Positions 1 through 8,406 are shown, numbered from the stretch's first letter. The stretch is 64,000 bases of DNA from DAOTXL01 sp034435455 (GCA_034435455.1 DAOTXL010000042.1:33758-97757); one strand, 5' to 3'. Program-made: numbers and translations. The notes: generated by a model from the sequence alone, not told the origin.

Positions 1-575
1 GAGACCAGCGGGGGCTGCCCACGCAGCCGGTTCCGGGCAAAGATGGCCGCCGCCGCATAGCTGATCGAAGAGGCGACCACCGCCAGTTGACCCAGCAGGC
101 CGGCCTGGAATCCACGACGCAGCTCGGGGAACAGCACCAGCCCCACGCCCAGGAAGCCGACGATGACCCCCAGGACCCGCGGCAACGTCAGTCGCTCGTC
201 GGCGGTCCACCGGTGAGCCAACAGGACGGTAAAGAGGGGCATGGTAGCCTGCAGCAACGCCGCCAGACCGCTGGAGATATGGATCTCGCCCCAGGTGATA
301 AGGGAGTAAGGCAGCGCCCCGCTCAACAGGCCCATGACCAGGTAGGCCTCCCACAGCGGGCGGCTGCGGGGCATGGGATACCCCACAACCCGCACCAGGG
401 GCCACAGGAGGGCCGCCCCCAACACCAACCGCGCCATCACAAAGGTAAGGGCCGGCACTTCGGCAACGCCCACCTTGATGAACAGGTACGAAGCCCCCCA
501 CACCGTGCCCAGGAGCAACAGCCAGAAGAGGTCCAGATACCGCCCTCTGCCCACCCCGGATCGCCCCGGCAGCAT
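1..575 (-). CDS. EamA/DMT-family membrane transporter, 3' part missing
   Basis: The minus strand reads a hydrophobic protein that begins MLPGRSG and runs off the left edge of the window. The first ~190 residues contain several membrane segments, with typical EamA features: LLGTVWGASYLFIKVG in the first helix, then GEIHISSGLAALLQAT and a second-helix-pair pattern (LGVIVGFLGVGLVL). EamA proteins are inner-membrane exporters or importers of small metabolites, often amino acids. The ATG at 575 lies five bases after the lysA stop, so it is probably co-transcribed with lysA and dppA, which fits an amino-acid-related substrate. The substrate is not determinable here. Confidence 0.85.
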   Translation of the reverse strand, partial: MLPGRSGVGRGRYLDLFWLLLLGTVWGASYLFIKVGVAEVPALTFVMARLVLGAALLWPLVRVVGYPMPRSRPLWEAYLVMGLLSGALPYSLITWGEIHISSGLAALLQATMPLFTVLLAHRWTADERLTLPRVLGVIVGFLGVGLVLFPELRRGFQAGLLGQLAVVASSISYAAAAIFARNRLRGQPPLV

Positions 576-580
576 GGCCC

Positions 581-1921
581 TCAACTCCCAGGCACCTGGT
601 CCCGGCGGAGGAGATCCTCTGTCTGCTCGCGCCGCTGGATGAGATGGGCGGTGCCCCCGGCGAGCCATAACACTGCCGGCCGGCAGGCCCCATTGTAATT
701 GCCGGCCATGCTGAGATGATAGGCCCCGCTCACCGGCACAGCGATCAGCTCCCCAGGCTGAAGATCGGGCAGGGGCAGCGCTTCGATCAACAGGTCACCA
801 CTCTCACAATAGGGCCCGGCCAGCCAGGCCGGCCCGGCAACCGGCCTTTCCGGCTCTCGGACCGGCAGCGCCGTGTAGCGGGCGCCATAGAGGGCCGGGC
901 GCAGGTTGTCGGCCATGCCGCCATCCAGCAGCAGCCAGCGGCGATGAGCGGCCTGTTTGACCACCCCCACCCGGTAGAGGGCCACCCCCGACCGGGCCAC
1001 GATGCTGCGCCCCGGCTCCAGTTGCAGGCGGGGCAGGGGCAACCCCTGCCGGCCACAGCCCTCTGCCAGCCGGCTGGCCACAAATTCGACATAGTCGGAA
1101 ATGGCCGGCTGAGGCAGGTCGTCTTCGTGATAGGCCACCCCCCACCCCCCACCAGGGCACAACACCTGGGGCAACCAACCGGTCTCCTCCCGGAGGGCCG
1201 CCACCAGGCCCAGCACCGTGTCCAGCGCCAGGCCGATGGGAGCCGGATCATGGAGGTGAGACCCCAGATGAAAGTGGAGGCCGGTCAGGGGCAGGCGATG
1301 TTGGCGGCAGAGCCGAACCGCCGCCACCGCCTCAACCGGGCTCATCCCAAACTTGCTGTCTTCCTGACCGGTCTGGTTGTAGGTGTGGGTCTCCACCGCC
1401 AGGCCAGGCCGCAGGCGCAGCCACAGGTCGGGGAACGGCCCGGAGTTTTGCCGGGCCAGGGCCACCCAACGCTCCAGCTCGGTCAGGTTGTCTACCACCA
1501 CCGTGCCGGCGTGGGCCAGGGCTGCGGCCAGATCGGCCGGGCTTTTGTTCACCCCGTGGACCAGGAGCTGCTCCCGCGCCACACCGGCCGCCGTTGCGAT
1601 CCGGATCTCGCCCGCACCGGTACAATCCAGCCACAGGCCCTGGCGCTGAACCCACCGGGCCATCGCCAGGCACAGAAAGGCCTTGCCGGCGTAGGTAAGC
1701 CCCGCCTCGCCGGGGTAAAAGCGATCCAACGCCTGGCAGTAGGCCTCGACCATGGCCTCCAGCGTGGCCTGATCGTACAGATACAGGGGCGTGCCGTACC
1801 GCTCCGCCAACTCGGCCAGGTCACAGCCGGCGACGGTCAGGCGCTCCTCCCCTCCAACGATCTCCACCCGGGCCGTGAGGGGGAAAAGAGCCAGGCGCAA
1901 AGAAACACAATAATCACTCAC
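581..1921 (-). CDS. lysA: Diaminopimelate decarboxylase (LysA)
   Basis: This PLP-dependent fold-III decarboxylase converts meso-diaminopimelate to lysine, the last step of lysine synthesis. The 446-residue reading from a GTG at 1921 has the expected family length. Visible motifs are the PLP lysine in TYAGKAFLC (about residue 80), the phosphate-binding glycine stretch CPGGGWG, EPGRSIVA, and the substrate-site YCESGDLL near the C-terminus. The frame stays open further upstream, but that part lies inside dppA and reads as arginine-rich shadow sequence, so I placed the start just after the dppA stop. Sits between dppA and an EamA transporter in one likely operon. Ornithine/DAP family confusion is possible but the motifs favour LysA. 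Confidence 0.88.
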   Translation of the reverse strand: MSDYCVSLRLALFPLTARVEIVGGEERLTVAGCDLAELAERYGTPLYLYDQATLEAMVEAYCQALDRFYPGEAGLTYAGKAFLCLAMARWVQRQGLWLDCTGAGEIRIATAAGVAREQLLVHGVNKSPADLAAALAHAGTVVVDNLTELERWVALARQNSGPFPDLWLRLRPGLAVETHTYNQTGQEDSKFGMSPVEAVAAVRLCRQHRLPLTGLHFHLGSHLHDPAPIGLALDTVLGLVAALREETGWLPQVLCPGGGWGVAYHEDDLPQPAISDYVEFVASRLAEGCGRQGLPLPRLQLEPGRSIVARSGVALYRVGVVKQAAHRRWLLLDGGMADNLRPALYGARYTALPVREPERPVAGPAWLAGPYCESGDLLIEALPLPDLQPGELIAVPVSGAYHLSMAGNYNGACRPAVLWLAGGTAHLIQRREQTEDLLRRDQVPGS

Positions 1922-1934
1922 CTTGACCTGGACC

Positions 1935-2759
1935 TCATTCCCTGGCCAGGGCGACGATCGCCCGAAAGGTGCGATAGGCCGTCGGCACATCCTCGGCGGT
2001 GAACTCGACGCGCTTGCCCTCCAGGCGGTGCACCCCCGGGGCGATGGCAACGCGGTCGGCCATGTCCGAATGCACCAACTCGACGGCCACGGTGATCGGC
2101 GGCGGCAAGCGGAACGGCTCAGGAGCCTGGCCCTCTTGCCAGCGCCGGATCGCCCGCCTGGCCGCCTCATAGATCCGCCCCTGGGCAACCTCCGGCGGCA
2201 GGCACTCGGCTGCCATCCGCCCACTGGCCCACTTCACCACCACCGTCTCCACCGGCCCCAGCAGCGCCGACGCCTCGGCGCACACCGTCTGATCGCCGGA
2301 AATCAGGATCACCGGCACGCCAAAGTGACCACAGACCGCCGCATTCCAGCCGGTCTCACCCACCACCCGGCCATTGAGCCACACCCCTGCCACGCACGAA
2401 CTGGACCAGGTGTGATCCAGGATGGCGTTCTGTGCCCCAACCCGGGCGTGATAGCCGATAAACAGCGCCGCCTCTACCCCCGAATCCACCCCCTGGACCA
2501 TAGAAAAGGGTGAAGGGGTGCCACAGTTGAGCCGTGCCCGGGGGTCCAGCTCTTCGATCAGAAGGTTGCGGCCCCGCCCGTGCCCATCGGCGACGATCAC
2601 CTCATCGGCTCCGGCATCCAACACCCCGCGGATGGCGGCATTCACCTCACCGGTCATCAACTTGCGAAAGCGGGCATACTCGCTGTGCGTGGAATCCACC
2701 TGGTCCCAGTGGACGACGCCGGAGACGCCCTCCATGTCGGCCGCGATCAAGATCTTCAT
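1935..2759 (-). CDS. dppA: M55-family D-aminopeptidase (DppA-like)
   Basis: Zinc peptidase of the M55 family, which removes N-terminal D-amino acids from short D-peptides such as D-Ala-D-Ala, probably in peptidoglycan turnover. The 274-residue protein starts MKILIAADMEG, giving the family's metal ligands Asp8 and Glu10. DGHG follows at about residue 59, and FIGYHARVG carries a further ligand histidine. The ATG at 2759 is preceded by a good ribosome site (AGAGGTGG), and a TTGCTC-17-TATAAT promoter lies at 2812-2840 on the same strand. Downstream lysA begins 13 bases after its stop; a D-aminopeptidase and DAP decarboxylase together fit cell-wall amino-acid recycling. Confidence 0.9.
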   Translation of the reverse strand: MKILIAADMEGVSGVVHWDQVDSTHSEYARFRKLMTGEVNAAIRGVLDAGADEVIVADGHGRGRNLLIEELDPRARLNCGTPSPFSMVQGVDSGVEAALFIGYHARVGAQNAILDHTWSSSCVAGVWLNGRVVGETGWNAAVCGHFGVPVILISGDQTVCAEASALLGPVETVVVKWASGRMAAECLPPEVAQGRIYEAARRAIRRWQEGQAPEPFRLPPPITVAVELVHSDMADRVAIAPGVHRLEGKRVEFTAEDVPTAYRTFRAIVALARE

Positions 2760-2811
2760 ATCCCAACCACCTCTTATGTAAAAATCGCTGGCCGGTTGGC
2801 CGGCCCAGCCC

Positions 2812-2840
2812 ATTATACTACGCCTGCCGCCAGAGAGCAA
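2812..2840 (-). promoter_or_regulatory. Promoter of dppA-lysA-eamA
   Basis: On the minus strand TTGCTC (2835-2840) is followed after 17 bases by TATAAT (2812-2817). It is back-to-back with the promoter of the plus-strand threonine aldolase; the two together fill most of the 2760-2977 gap. Confidence 0.7.
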
Positions 2841-2895
2841 CGCCGCCAGGCTCCAATGCCGTTTGAGCACCGCGGGGCCAGCCGGGCCGGGCCAC

Positions 2896-2924
2896 TTGCC
2901 GACAATCGGTTTTGGGGGTACAAT
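2896..2924 (+). promoter_or_regulatory. Promoter of the threonine aldolase gene
   Basis: TTGCCG at 2896-2901, 17-base spacer, TACAAT at 2919-2924, 53 bases before the ATG at 2978. Confidence 0.65.
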
Positions 2925-2977
2925 GGCCCCGTTGCTGCTCTTTCCCCTCCACAGCGGGGAAGGAAGAGAAAGGAGCG

Positions 2978-4072
2978 ATGTCCATGAAACCGGACAAGGT
3001 CATAGACCTGCGCAGTGACACGGTGACACTGCCTACCCCGGCCATGCGCCAGGCCATGTTCCAGGCCGAGTTGGGGGACGATGTATATGGCGAAGACCCG
3101 ACGGTCAACCGCCTGGAAGCAATAGCCGCCGAGCGCCTTGGCAAAGAGGCGGCGCTTTTTGTGCCCAGCGGCACGATGGCCAACCTGGTCTGTCTGCTGG
3201 CCCACTGCGACCGGGGCGACGAGGCGATCATGGGCCACCTGGCCCACACCTTTCTGTTCGAGGCCGGCAGCTCCTCAGCCGTAGGGGGCATCCACCCCCG
3301 CACGGTGCTCAACCAACCGGACGGCACACTGGACCTGGCCGACGTAGAAGCCGCCATCCGCGATCCCTACAACGATCATTACCCCCGCAGCCGGCTGATC
3401 TGTCTGGAGAACACCCACAACCGGTGCGGCGGGGCGGTGCTCACCCCGGCCTACATGGCCCGGGTGCGCGCCCTGGCCGACCGCCACGGCCTGGCGATCC
3501 ACCTGGACGGGGCCCGCATCTTTAACGCCGCCGTCGCCCTGGGGATCGAGGCCGCGGCCCTGGCCCGCGACGCCGATTCGGTGAGCTTTTGCCTGTCCAA
3601 GGGGCTGTCGGCGCCGGTCGGTTCCGTAGTATGTGGCCCGGCAGAGTTTATCCGCCGCGCCCGCCGCCGGCGCAAGATGCTCGGCGGCGGGATGCGCCAG
3701 GCCGGGGTGCTGGCCGCTGCCGGCATCGTCGCCCTGGAGACGATGGTGGACCGCCTGGCCGAGGACCACGCCAACGCCCGGCGGCTGGCCGAAGGGCTGG
3801 CCCGCCTGCCCGGTATCCTCCTCGACCCGGCGCGGGTGGTCACCAACATCGTCCTCCTGGAGCTATCCCCCACCGCTCCCTCGGCAGCCGAATTTGCCGC
3901 CAGCCTGGCCGCATGGGGCGTCAAGGTAGGCGCCGTCGGCCCACGCCAGGTCCGGGCCGTCACCCACTATGGCATCGAAGCGGAGGACATCGGGTATGCC
4001 TTGGCCGCGGCCCAGGCCGTGTTGACCTCAAATGAGGGGCAGCAGCCCGGTGATCTGCCGGCCTGCTGTTGA
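2978..4072 (+). CDS. ltaE: Low-specificity L-threonine aldolase
   Basis: PLP fold-I enzyme that cleaves threonine or allo-threonine to glycine and acetaldehyde. The 364-residue protein starts MSMKPDKVIDLRSDTVT; the IDLRSDTVT and GDDVYGEDPTVNRLE stretches are hallmarks of the family. The PLP lysine is in CLSKGLSAPVG at about residue 208, with the pyridine-ring aspartate in HLDGARIFNAA. The ATG at 2978 was chosen over an upstream one because AAAGGAG precedes it and family homology starts there. It is transcribed alone from the promoter at 2896-2924. The next gene's -35 box overlaps its stop codon. Confidence 0.93.
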   Translation: MSMKPDKVIDLRSDTVTLPTPAMRQAMFQAELGDDVYGEDPTVNRLEAIAAERLGKEAALFVPSGTMANLVCLLAHCDRGDEAIMGHLAHTFLFEAGSSSAVGGIHPRTVLNQPDGTLDLADVEAAIRDPYNDHYPRSRLICLENTHNRCGGAVLTPAYMARVRALADRHGLAIHLDGARIFNAAVALGIEAAALARDADSVSFCLSKGLSAPVGSVVCGPAEFIRRARRRRKMLGGGMRQAGVLAAAGIVALETMVDRLAEDHANARRLAEGLARLPGILLDPARVVTNIVLLELSPTAPSAAEFAASLAAWGVKVGAVGPRQVRAVTHYGIEAEDIGYALAAAQAVLTSNEGQQPGDLPACC

Positions 4073-4098
4073 CAAAAATGCCGATCGGCTGCTATACT
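4069..4098 (+). promoter_or_regulatory. Promoter upstream of the zinc-finger miniprotein
   Basis: TTGACA (4069-4074) overlaps the stop codon of the threonine aldolase gene and is followed after 18 bases by TATACT (4093-4098). It probably drives 4139-6915. Confidence 0.75.
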
Positions 4099-4138
4099 GA
4101 GAACAACCTATATCAAACTCTTTCTGGAGGGGGAGACG

Positions 4139-4324
4139 ATGGAATGCCCGATCTGCCACGGAACCGGTCAGACAGAAGAGTCGCACCGGATCATCTGTCT
4201 GGCGTGCAACGGCCAGGGCCAGATTGACGGCCGCGACTGTGGCCAATGCCAGGGGACAGGGGAAACCACAGTAGTCGAGCAGATCGTCTGTGACCTGTGC
4301 CAGGGCAGCGGCCAACTGGAGTAA
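4139..4324 (+). CDS. 61-residue DnaJ-type zinc-finger miniprotein
   Basis: The protein is almost entirely the cysteine-rich zinc domain known from DnaJ/Hsp40: CPICHGTG at residues 3-10, a CLAC knuckle with NGQG, CGQCQGTG, and CDLCQGSG near the end. Four CxxC knuckles would bind two zinc ions. There is no J domain and no C-terminal substrate domain. A very strong ribosome site (GGAGGGGGAG) precedes the ATG, and a near-consensus promoter lies 40 bases upstream, so it is likely a real, well-expressed gene. The thioesterase starts seven bases after its stop. In other proteins this domain binds unfolded chains or acts as a thiol-redox module; its role alone is unknown. Confidence 0.85.
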   Translation: MECPICHGTGQTEESHRIICLACNGQGQIDGRDCGQCQGTGETTVVEQIVCDLCQGSGQLE

Positions 4325-4331
4325 CCCAACT

Positions 4332-4799
4332 ATGACAGAAAAAGCGTTTCAGGACTACTACCCCGATAGCCTGAGCCTGTGTTACGGCTGCGGCCGGCTC
4401 AATGAACATGGGCTCCAGATCAAGAGCTACTGGGACGGAGATGAGGCGGTCTGTACCTTCACGCCCCGGCCTTATCACACCGCCATACCGGGTTATGTCT
4501 ACGGCGGGCTGATCGCCTCTCTGATCGATTGCCACTCCACCGGCACGGCCGCAGCCGCCGCCTACCGGGCCCAGGGACGGGCGATGGACACCGATCCACC
4601 GTTGCGCTTTGTCACCGCCTCCCTCCACGTGGATTACCTGCGCCCCACCCCGATCGAGGGGCCGCTGGAGCTACGCTCCCAGGTCCAGGAGATCAAGGGC
4701 CGCAAGGTCATCGTCAACACCACCCTATCGGTCCGGGGAGAGGTCTGCGCCCGCGGCCAGGTCGTCGCCGTCCAGCTCCCGGACCACCTGCGGACCTGA
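4332..4799 (+). CDS. PaaI-type hotdog-fold thioesterase
   Basis: 155-residue single-domain hotdog protein. The segment PGYVYGGLIASLIDCHSTGTAAA matches the family's active-site helix (HGG..A.liD.a..), and FVTASLHVDYLRPTPIEGPLEL is the following beta strand that forms the core. Enzymes of this family hydrolyse acyl-CoA or acyl-ACP thioesters. The N-terminal CYGCGRLNEHGLQIKSYWDG is typical of a PaaI subgroup that carries a short cysteine motif. It lies in one operon with the zinc miniprotein and the following hydrolase. The acyl substrate is not predictable. Confidence 0.85.
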   Translation: MTEKAFQDYYPDSLSLCYGCGRLNEHGLQIKSYWDGDEAVCTFTPRPYHTAIPGYVYGGLIASLIDCHSTGTAAAAAYRAQGRAMDTDPPLRFVTASLHVDYLRPTPIEGPLELRSQVQEIKGRKVIVNTTLSVRGEVCARGQVVAVQLPDHLRT

Positions 4800-4821
4800 G
4801 CAGCCGCCGAAGGAGAGAGGG

Positions 4822-6915
4822 ATGAAAACCAACACCCTGTGGAGCCATTTTCTGCCGCTCCTGGCCCTGCTGTTGCCCCTGGTAGTCACCTGCGGCCCCG
4901 CGCCTACCGCGATACCGCCCACCCCCACCCCGGTGGTGGAGGTCCAACCGACCGATACGCCGGTGCCGACCGACACCCCCCGCCCGACCGATGCGCCGGA
5001 ACCTACCCCCACCCCCACCCCCGAACCGACCCCGACCCCCGTCGCCCACTTTGCAAAGGCCTCCTGCCCCTTCGACCTGCCCGCCGACCTGGTGGAAGGC
5101 AAAACCATCGAGTGCGGCTACCTGACAGTGCCCGAAAACCGCGCCCTGGCCGCCAGCCGGACCATCCGCCTGGCCGTGGCCATCCTCCATCCCCAGGGCG
5201 GGGCAAGTGAACCCGACCCCATCCTCTTCCTGGCGGGTGGGCCGGGGGGCAGTGTGCTGGAAGCCCTCCACCTGGCCTTCCCCAAGTTCGAGCCGTCGCT
5301 GGGGGCCCACCGCGACCTCATCCTCTTCGATCAACGGGGGATGGGGCGGTCGGAGCCGGCGCTCGACTGCCCCAAACTGAGCGAACTCAACCTGGAGCTC
5401 CTCGACTATGAGATGGACGGCAGGCAATACACCGACCCGGAGATCGCCGAACTCAACCGCCAGACGCTTCTGGAGTGTGAGGCAAGCCTGAGCCAGACCG
5501 CCGACCTGTCGGCCTACAACTCGGCGGCCAGCGCCGCTGATGTGAACGACCTGCGCCAGGCCCTGGGCTACGATCAGGTGAACCTGTGGGGCGTCTCTTA
5601 TGGAACCCGGCTGGCCCTGGAGGTGATGCGCGACTATCCCCAGGGCATCCGCAGCGTAGTGCTCGACTCGGTCTACCCCCCCGACGTCAATCTATACCTG
5701 GCAGCGCCGGCCAACGCCAACCGGGCTTTTCAAATCTTTTTCGCCGGCTGTGCCGCCGACCAGGCGTGCAATGCCGCCTACCCGGACCTGCGCCCCCTCT
5801 TTTTCGACACAGTAGAGCGCCTGAACGACGCGCCGGCCTCCATCACCGTCACCGATCCCACCACCGGCAAAAGCTACAACGCCGTGATGAACGGCTACAA
5901 CCTGTTGGGCCTGCTATTCCAATTGCTGTACGAGACCGACGTCATCCCGGCGCTGCCTCAGCTCCTCCACAACGCCAGCCAGGGCAACTACACCATGATC
6001 GAGGTGATCCTCAGCCAACTACTGGCTCAGCAGGAGATGACAAGCATCGGCATGCAGTTCTCGGTACAGTGCAACGAAGAAATCCCCTTCGACTCCCTTG
6101 CCGATCTGGAAGAGGTGCTCGCCCAATACCCCGACCTGGCCTACTTTTTTGAATACTCAGTCGTCGGCAAATTTACCTTCCAGGTGTGTGAAGAGTGGGA
6201 TTCGGGCCGGGCAGCCCCCATCGAGAACGAACCGGTACGCAGCGACCTGCCGACGCTGATCATGGCCGGCGAATACGATCCCATCACCCCGCCCGACTGG
6301 GGGCGACATGCCGCAGAAACGCTCAAGAACAGCTTTTTCTTCGAGTATCCGGGGATGGGGCATGGCACCAGCCTCGGCGGCGGCTGCCCGACCGAGATGA
6401 TGATCGCCTTCCTGGAAGACCCAACCAGGGCGCCCGACGACACCTGCATCGGGGAGATGGGGGGGCCGCAGTGGGCTGTGCCGGCGGAAGGAGCAGAAGC
6501 CATCGTCCTGGAACCGTTCACCAATACACAGATGGGCATCCAGGGCGTTGTGCCGGCCGGCTGGACCGAAACCAGCCTCGGCGTCTATGCCCGGCGCAGT
6601 TCGGGGCTGGACGCAGCGGTGATCATCGCCCAGGCCGCGCCGATGAGCGCCGACAGCCTTCTGGGGCTGTTGGTCGGGCAATTGGGGCTGAAGGCGCCGC
6701 CGGCCAGTGTCGGCGAGCGCCAGGCCAATGGCCTTACCTGGACCCTCTATGCCGTCGAGGTGCAGGGGCTTTCGATAGATTTCGCCCTGGCGGAAAGCGG
6801 GAAGCTGGGGCTGATCGTGCTGCTGCAAAGCACCGCCGAGGAACACGATGCCCTGTACCAGGCTGTCTTTCTGCCGGTGATTGATGCGCTAAAGCCGATC
6901 GCCGGGCCGGGATAG
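4822..6915 (+). CDS. Exported alpha/beta-hydrolase (TAP-like peptidase family), probable lipoprotein
   Basis: The 697-residue protein opens with a hydrophobic signal (about 8-23) ending at Cys24 in LVVTC, an imperfect lipobox, followed by a Pro/Thr-rich linker to about residue 75. The catalytic domain shows the oxyanion stretch LAGGPGGS (137-144), the nucleophile elbow GVSYG with Ser259, Asp486 in GEYDPITPP and His514 in GMGHGTS. This is the layout of tripeptidyl/prolyl aminopeptidases with a TAP-like C-terminal domain. Residues ~555-697 form an extra domain I do not recognise. The protein probably trims peptides outside the membrane. AAGGAGAGAGG precedes the ATG. Ester substrates remain possible. 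Confidence 0.85.
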   Translation: MKTNTLWSHFLPLLALLLPLVVTCGPAPTAIPPTPTPVVEVQPTDTPVPTDTPRPTDAPEPTPTPTPEPTPTPVAHFAKASCPFDLPADLVEGKTIECGYLTVPENRALAASRTIRLAVAILHPQGGASEPDPILFLAGGPGGSVLEALHLAFPKFEPSLGAHRDLILFDQRGMGRSEPALDCPKLSELNLELLDYEMDGRQYTDPEIAELNRQTLLECEASLSQTADLSAYNSAASAADVNDLRQALGYDQVNLWGVSYGTRLALEVMRDYPQGIRSVVLDSVYPPDVNLYLAAPANANRAFQIFFAGCAADQACNAAYPDLRPLFFDTVERLNDAPASITVTDPTTGKSYNAVMNGYNLLGLLFQLLYETDVIPALPQLLHNASQGNYTMIEVILSQLLAQQEMTSIGMQFSVQCNEEIPFDSLADLEEVLAQYPDLAYFFEYSVVGKFTFQVCEEWDSGRAAPIENEPVRSDLPTLIMAGEYDPITPPDWGRHAAETLKNSFFFEYPGMGHGTSLGGGCPTEMMIAFLEDPTRAPDDTCIGEMGGPQWAVPAEGAEAIVLEPFTNTQMGIQGVVPAGWTETSLGVYARRSSGLDAAVIIAQAAPMSADSLLGLLVGQLGLKAPPASVGERQANGLTWTLYAVEVQGLSIDFALAESGKLGLIVLLQSTAEEHDALYQAVFLPVIDALKPIAGPG

Positions 6916-6939
6916 GGGCCCGACCTTCGGGTATATACC

Positions 6940-6949
6940 TGCAATTGCA
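6940..6949. promoter_or_regulatory. Possible weak Fur-family site before the regulator gene
   Basis: The 10-base palindrome TGCAATTGCA, followed by AATAA, resembles one half of the perfect palindrome at 7506-7533 (TTGCAATAAGAG). It sits 31 bases before the regulator's ATG, so autoregulation is plausible but unproven. Confidence 0.35.
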
Positions 6950-6979
6950 AATAAATTCGACAACCGGGAAGGCAAGAGG

Positions 6980-7414
6980 ATGGCCTGCGAACAGATCTTT
7001 CTCCAACAACTGCGCAAGCGAGGGTTCCGATTGACCCCGCAACGGGAGATCATCCTGTCGGTCTTGCACGAGATCGAGGGGTGGGCAACCGCCGACGAGA
7101 TCTACAGACAGGTACAAAATGTCAGCGGTTCCGTGGATGTCTCGACCGTGTACCGCACCCTGGACCTGCTTCAGGAACTCGGCCTGGTTGCGTGTGTGGA
7201 TGCCGGCGATGACCAACGGCGCTACCAACTCCTCGGCATCCACGGCCCCCACCTGCACCTGGTCTGCCAGGCCTGCGGCCAGGTCATCGGCGCCGACCTG
7301 GAGAGCGCCCAGGCCTTCGCCCAACGCCTGCAAGCCGACTATGGCTTCCGGGCAGCCCTTGAACACCTCTCTGTGCCGGGGCTGTGCCCGACCTGCGCCG
7401 CCGGCGACAGATAG
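6980..7414 (+). CDS. Fur-family metal-responsive transcriptional regulator
   Basis: The 144-residue protein has the N-terminal winged helix (FRLTPQREIILSVL; helix-3 stretch VDVSTVYRTLDLLQELGLV) and a C-terminal dimer/metal domain with HLHLVCQACG and CPTC, the two CxxC pairs of the structural zinc site. Fur-family members repress or activate genes in response to iron, zinc, manganese, nickel or peroxide. Sequence alone does not decide which metal. The next operon begins with a perfect palindrome placed over its promoter and encodes a CooT-like nickel-binding protein, so a nickel- or zinc-type sensor is a reasonable guess. The ATG has GAGG almost adjacent. Confidence 0.9.
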   Translation: MACEQIFLQQLRKRGFRLTPQREIILSVLHEIEGWATADEIYRQVQNVSGSVDVSTVYRTLDLLQELGLVACVDAGDDQRRYQLLGIHGPHLHLVCQACGQVIGADLESAQAFAQRLQADYGFRAALEHLSVPGLCPTCAAGDR

Positions 7415-7478
7415 CCCCTCTGCCTGTTCCTCCTAACCTTCATCCCACCACGTCACTTGATCCGGCCACCCTCCCGAT

Positions 7479-7507
7479 TTGCCAGGACACCCTTGTTGTG
7501 CTATACT
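7479..7507 (+). promoter_or_regulatory. Promoter of the methyltransferase-FmdE-SDR-CooT operon
   Basis: TTGCCA (7479-7484), 17 bases, TATACT (7502-7507). The palindrome at 7506-7533 begins inside the -10 box and covers the expected transcription start. Confidence 0.8.
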
Positions 7508-7533
7508 CTTATTGCAACCAGTTGCAATAAGAG
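7506..7533. promoter_or_regulatory. Perfect 28-bp palindrome, predicted Fur-family operator
   Basis: Two 13-base arms, CTCTTATTGCAAC and its exact reverse complement, are separated by CA. Its position over the -10 box and start point is that of a repressor site, and a Fur-family gene ends only 92 bases upstream. AT-rich dyads around TTGCAA are compatible with Fur/Zur-type binding, but the regulator-site pairing is inferred from adjacency. Confidence 0.75.
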
Positions 7534-7575
7534 GCGGCTCGGAGGGGAGTCCGACGCGACAAGGGAAGGGGGCAG

Positions 7576-8406
7576 ATGACGAACCTGGGTTCGGGAGTGG
7601 CCTTGCGCCGGTGGCAGGAGCAGGTGATCGCCTGCCGCGAAGCACGGTGGGAAAAGGAAGAGGAGGCCTGGCAACGCGCGGCGGGATGGTACCAGGACTG
7701 GGTACAGCACAACGACTATGTGGACCTTGTCCTGCCGCGCCTGCTGTCGGTTGTTGGCCCCAAGGCGCGGGTGCTGGAGGTCGGCCCCGGCAGTGGCGCC
7801 TTCACCCTGCCGCTGGCCCGCGTCGTGCGAGAGGTCGTCGCCGTGGAGCCCTCGGCACCCATGCGCGCCGTGCTGGTCCGCAACCTGTCCCACGCCGGTA
7901 TTTCCAACGTCTGCCTCATCCCCCAGCCGATAGAAGAGGCGGTGACTACCCTGGCCGGGCCGTTCGACCTGGCATTGGCCTCCTATTCCCTCTATAACGT
8001 GGAAGCGATCGATCTGGTGATCCGAAACCTGGTGCACCTTTCCGGGCATGTCGTCGCCCTGATGGGCACCGGCGAGCCGCGGGAGTGGGAGCAGGAGCTA
8101 TACCGCCGCTTCCGGGGTCGGGATCGGGTCGCCCCGCCCCAGATGCAGTACTTTTACCCGCTGCTGTTGGAGATGGGCATCTATGCCGACGTGGAGGTCT
8201 TTTGGACCAGTTACAATTATGTCTACGACTCGGAAGAGGCATTGGTCGAATGGTGGCGGCGCTATTTCCACCTGTCCGAAGCCGGGTGTTCGGACCTGAG
8301 GGCGGCCCTGTTGCCTCTGATCGAACGGCGGGATGGACAGATCGGCATCTATCAACGCAGCCGCGCCGCCCTGGTGTGGATCGAGCGGGGGCGCAACATC
8401 GGATAG
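7576..8406 (+). CDS. Class I SAM-dependent methyltransferase
   Basis: 276 residues with a Rossmann methyltransferase core: motif I VLEVGPGSGAFTLPLA (about 66-81), motif II acidic residue in VVAVEPS, and FDLALASYSLYNV as motif IV. The C-terminal third (WWRRYFHLSE onward) resembles the variable region of small-molecule methyltransferases. It is the first gene of the five-gene operon behind the palindromic operator, with AAGGGAAGGGGG as ribosome site. Its acceptor is unknown; the setting with metal-related proteins hints at a chelator or cofactor, which is inference only. Confidence 0.85.
   Translation: MTNLGSGVALRRWQEQVIACREARWEKEEEAWQRAAGWYQDWVQHNDYVDLVLPRLLSVVGPKARVLEVGPGSGAFTLPLARVVREVVAVEPSAPMRAVLVRNLSHAGISNVCLIPQPIEEAVTTLAGPFDLALASYSLYNVEAIDLVIRNLVHLSGHVVALMGTGEPREWEQELYRRFRGRDRVAPPQMQYFYPLLLEMGIYADVEVFWTSYNYVYDSEEALVEWWRRYFHLSEAGCSDLRAALLPLIERRDGQIGIYQRSRAALVWIERGRNIG

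Noticed and set aside
716..2002. A 428-codon plus-strand open frame
   Set aside because: Antisense to lysA, which has all its motifs on the minus strand.
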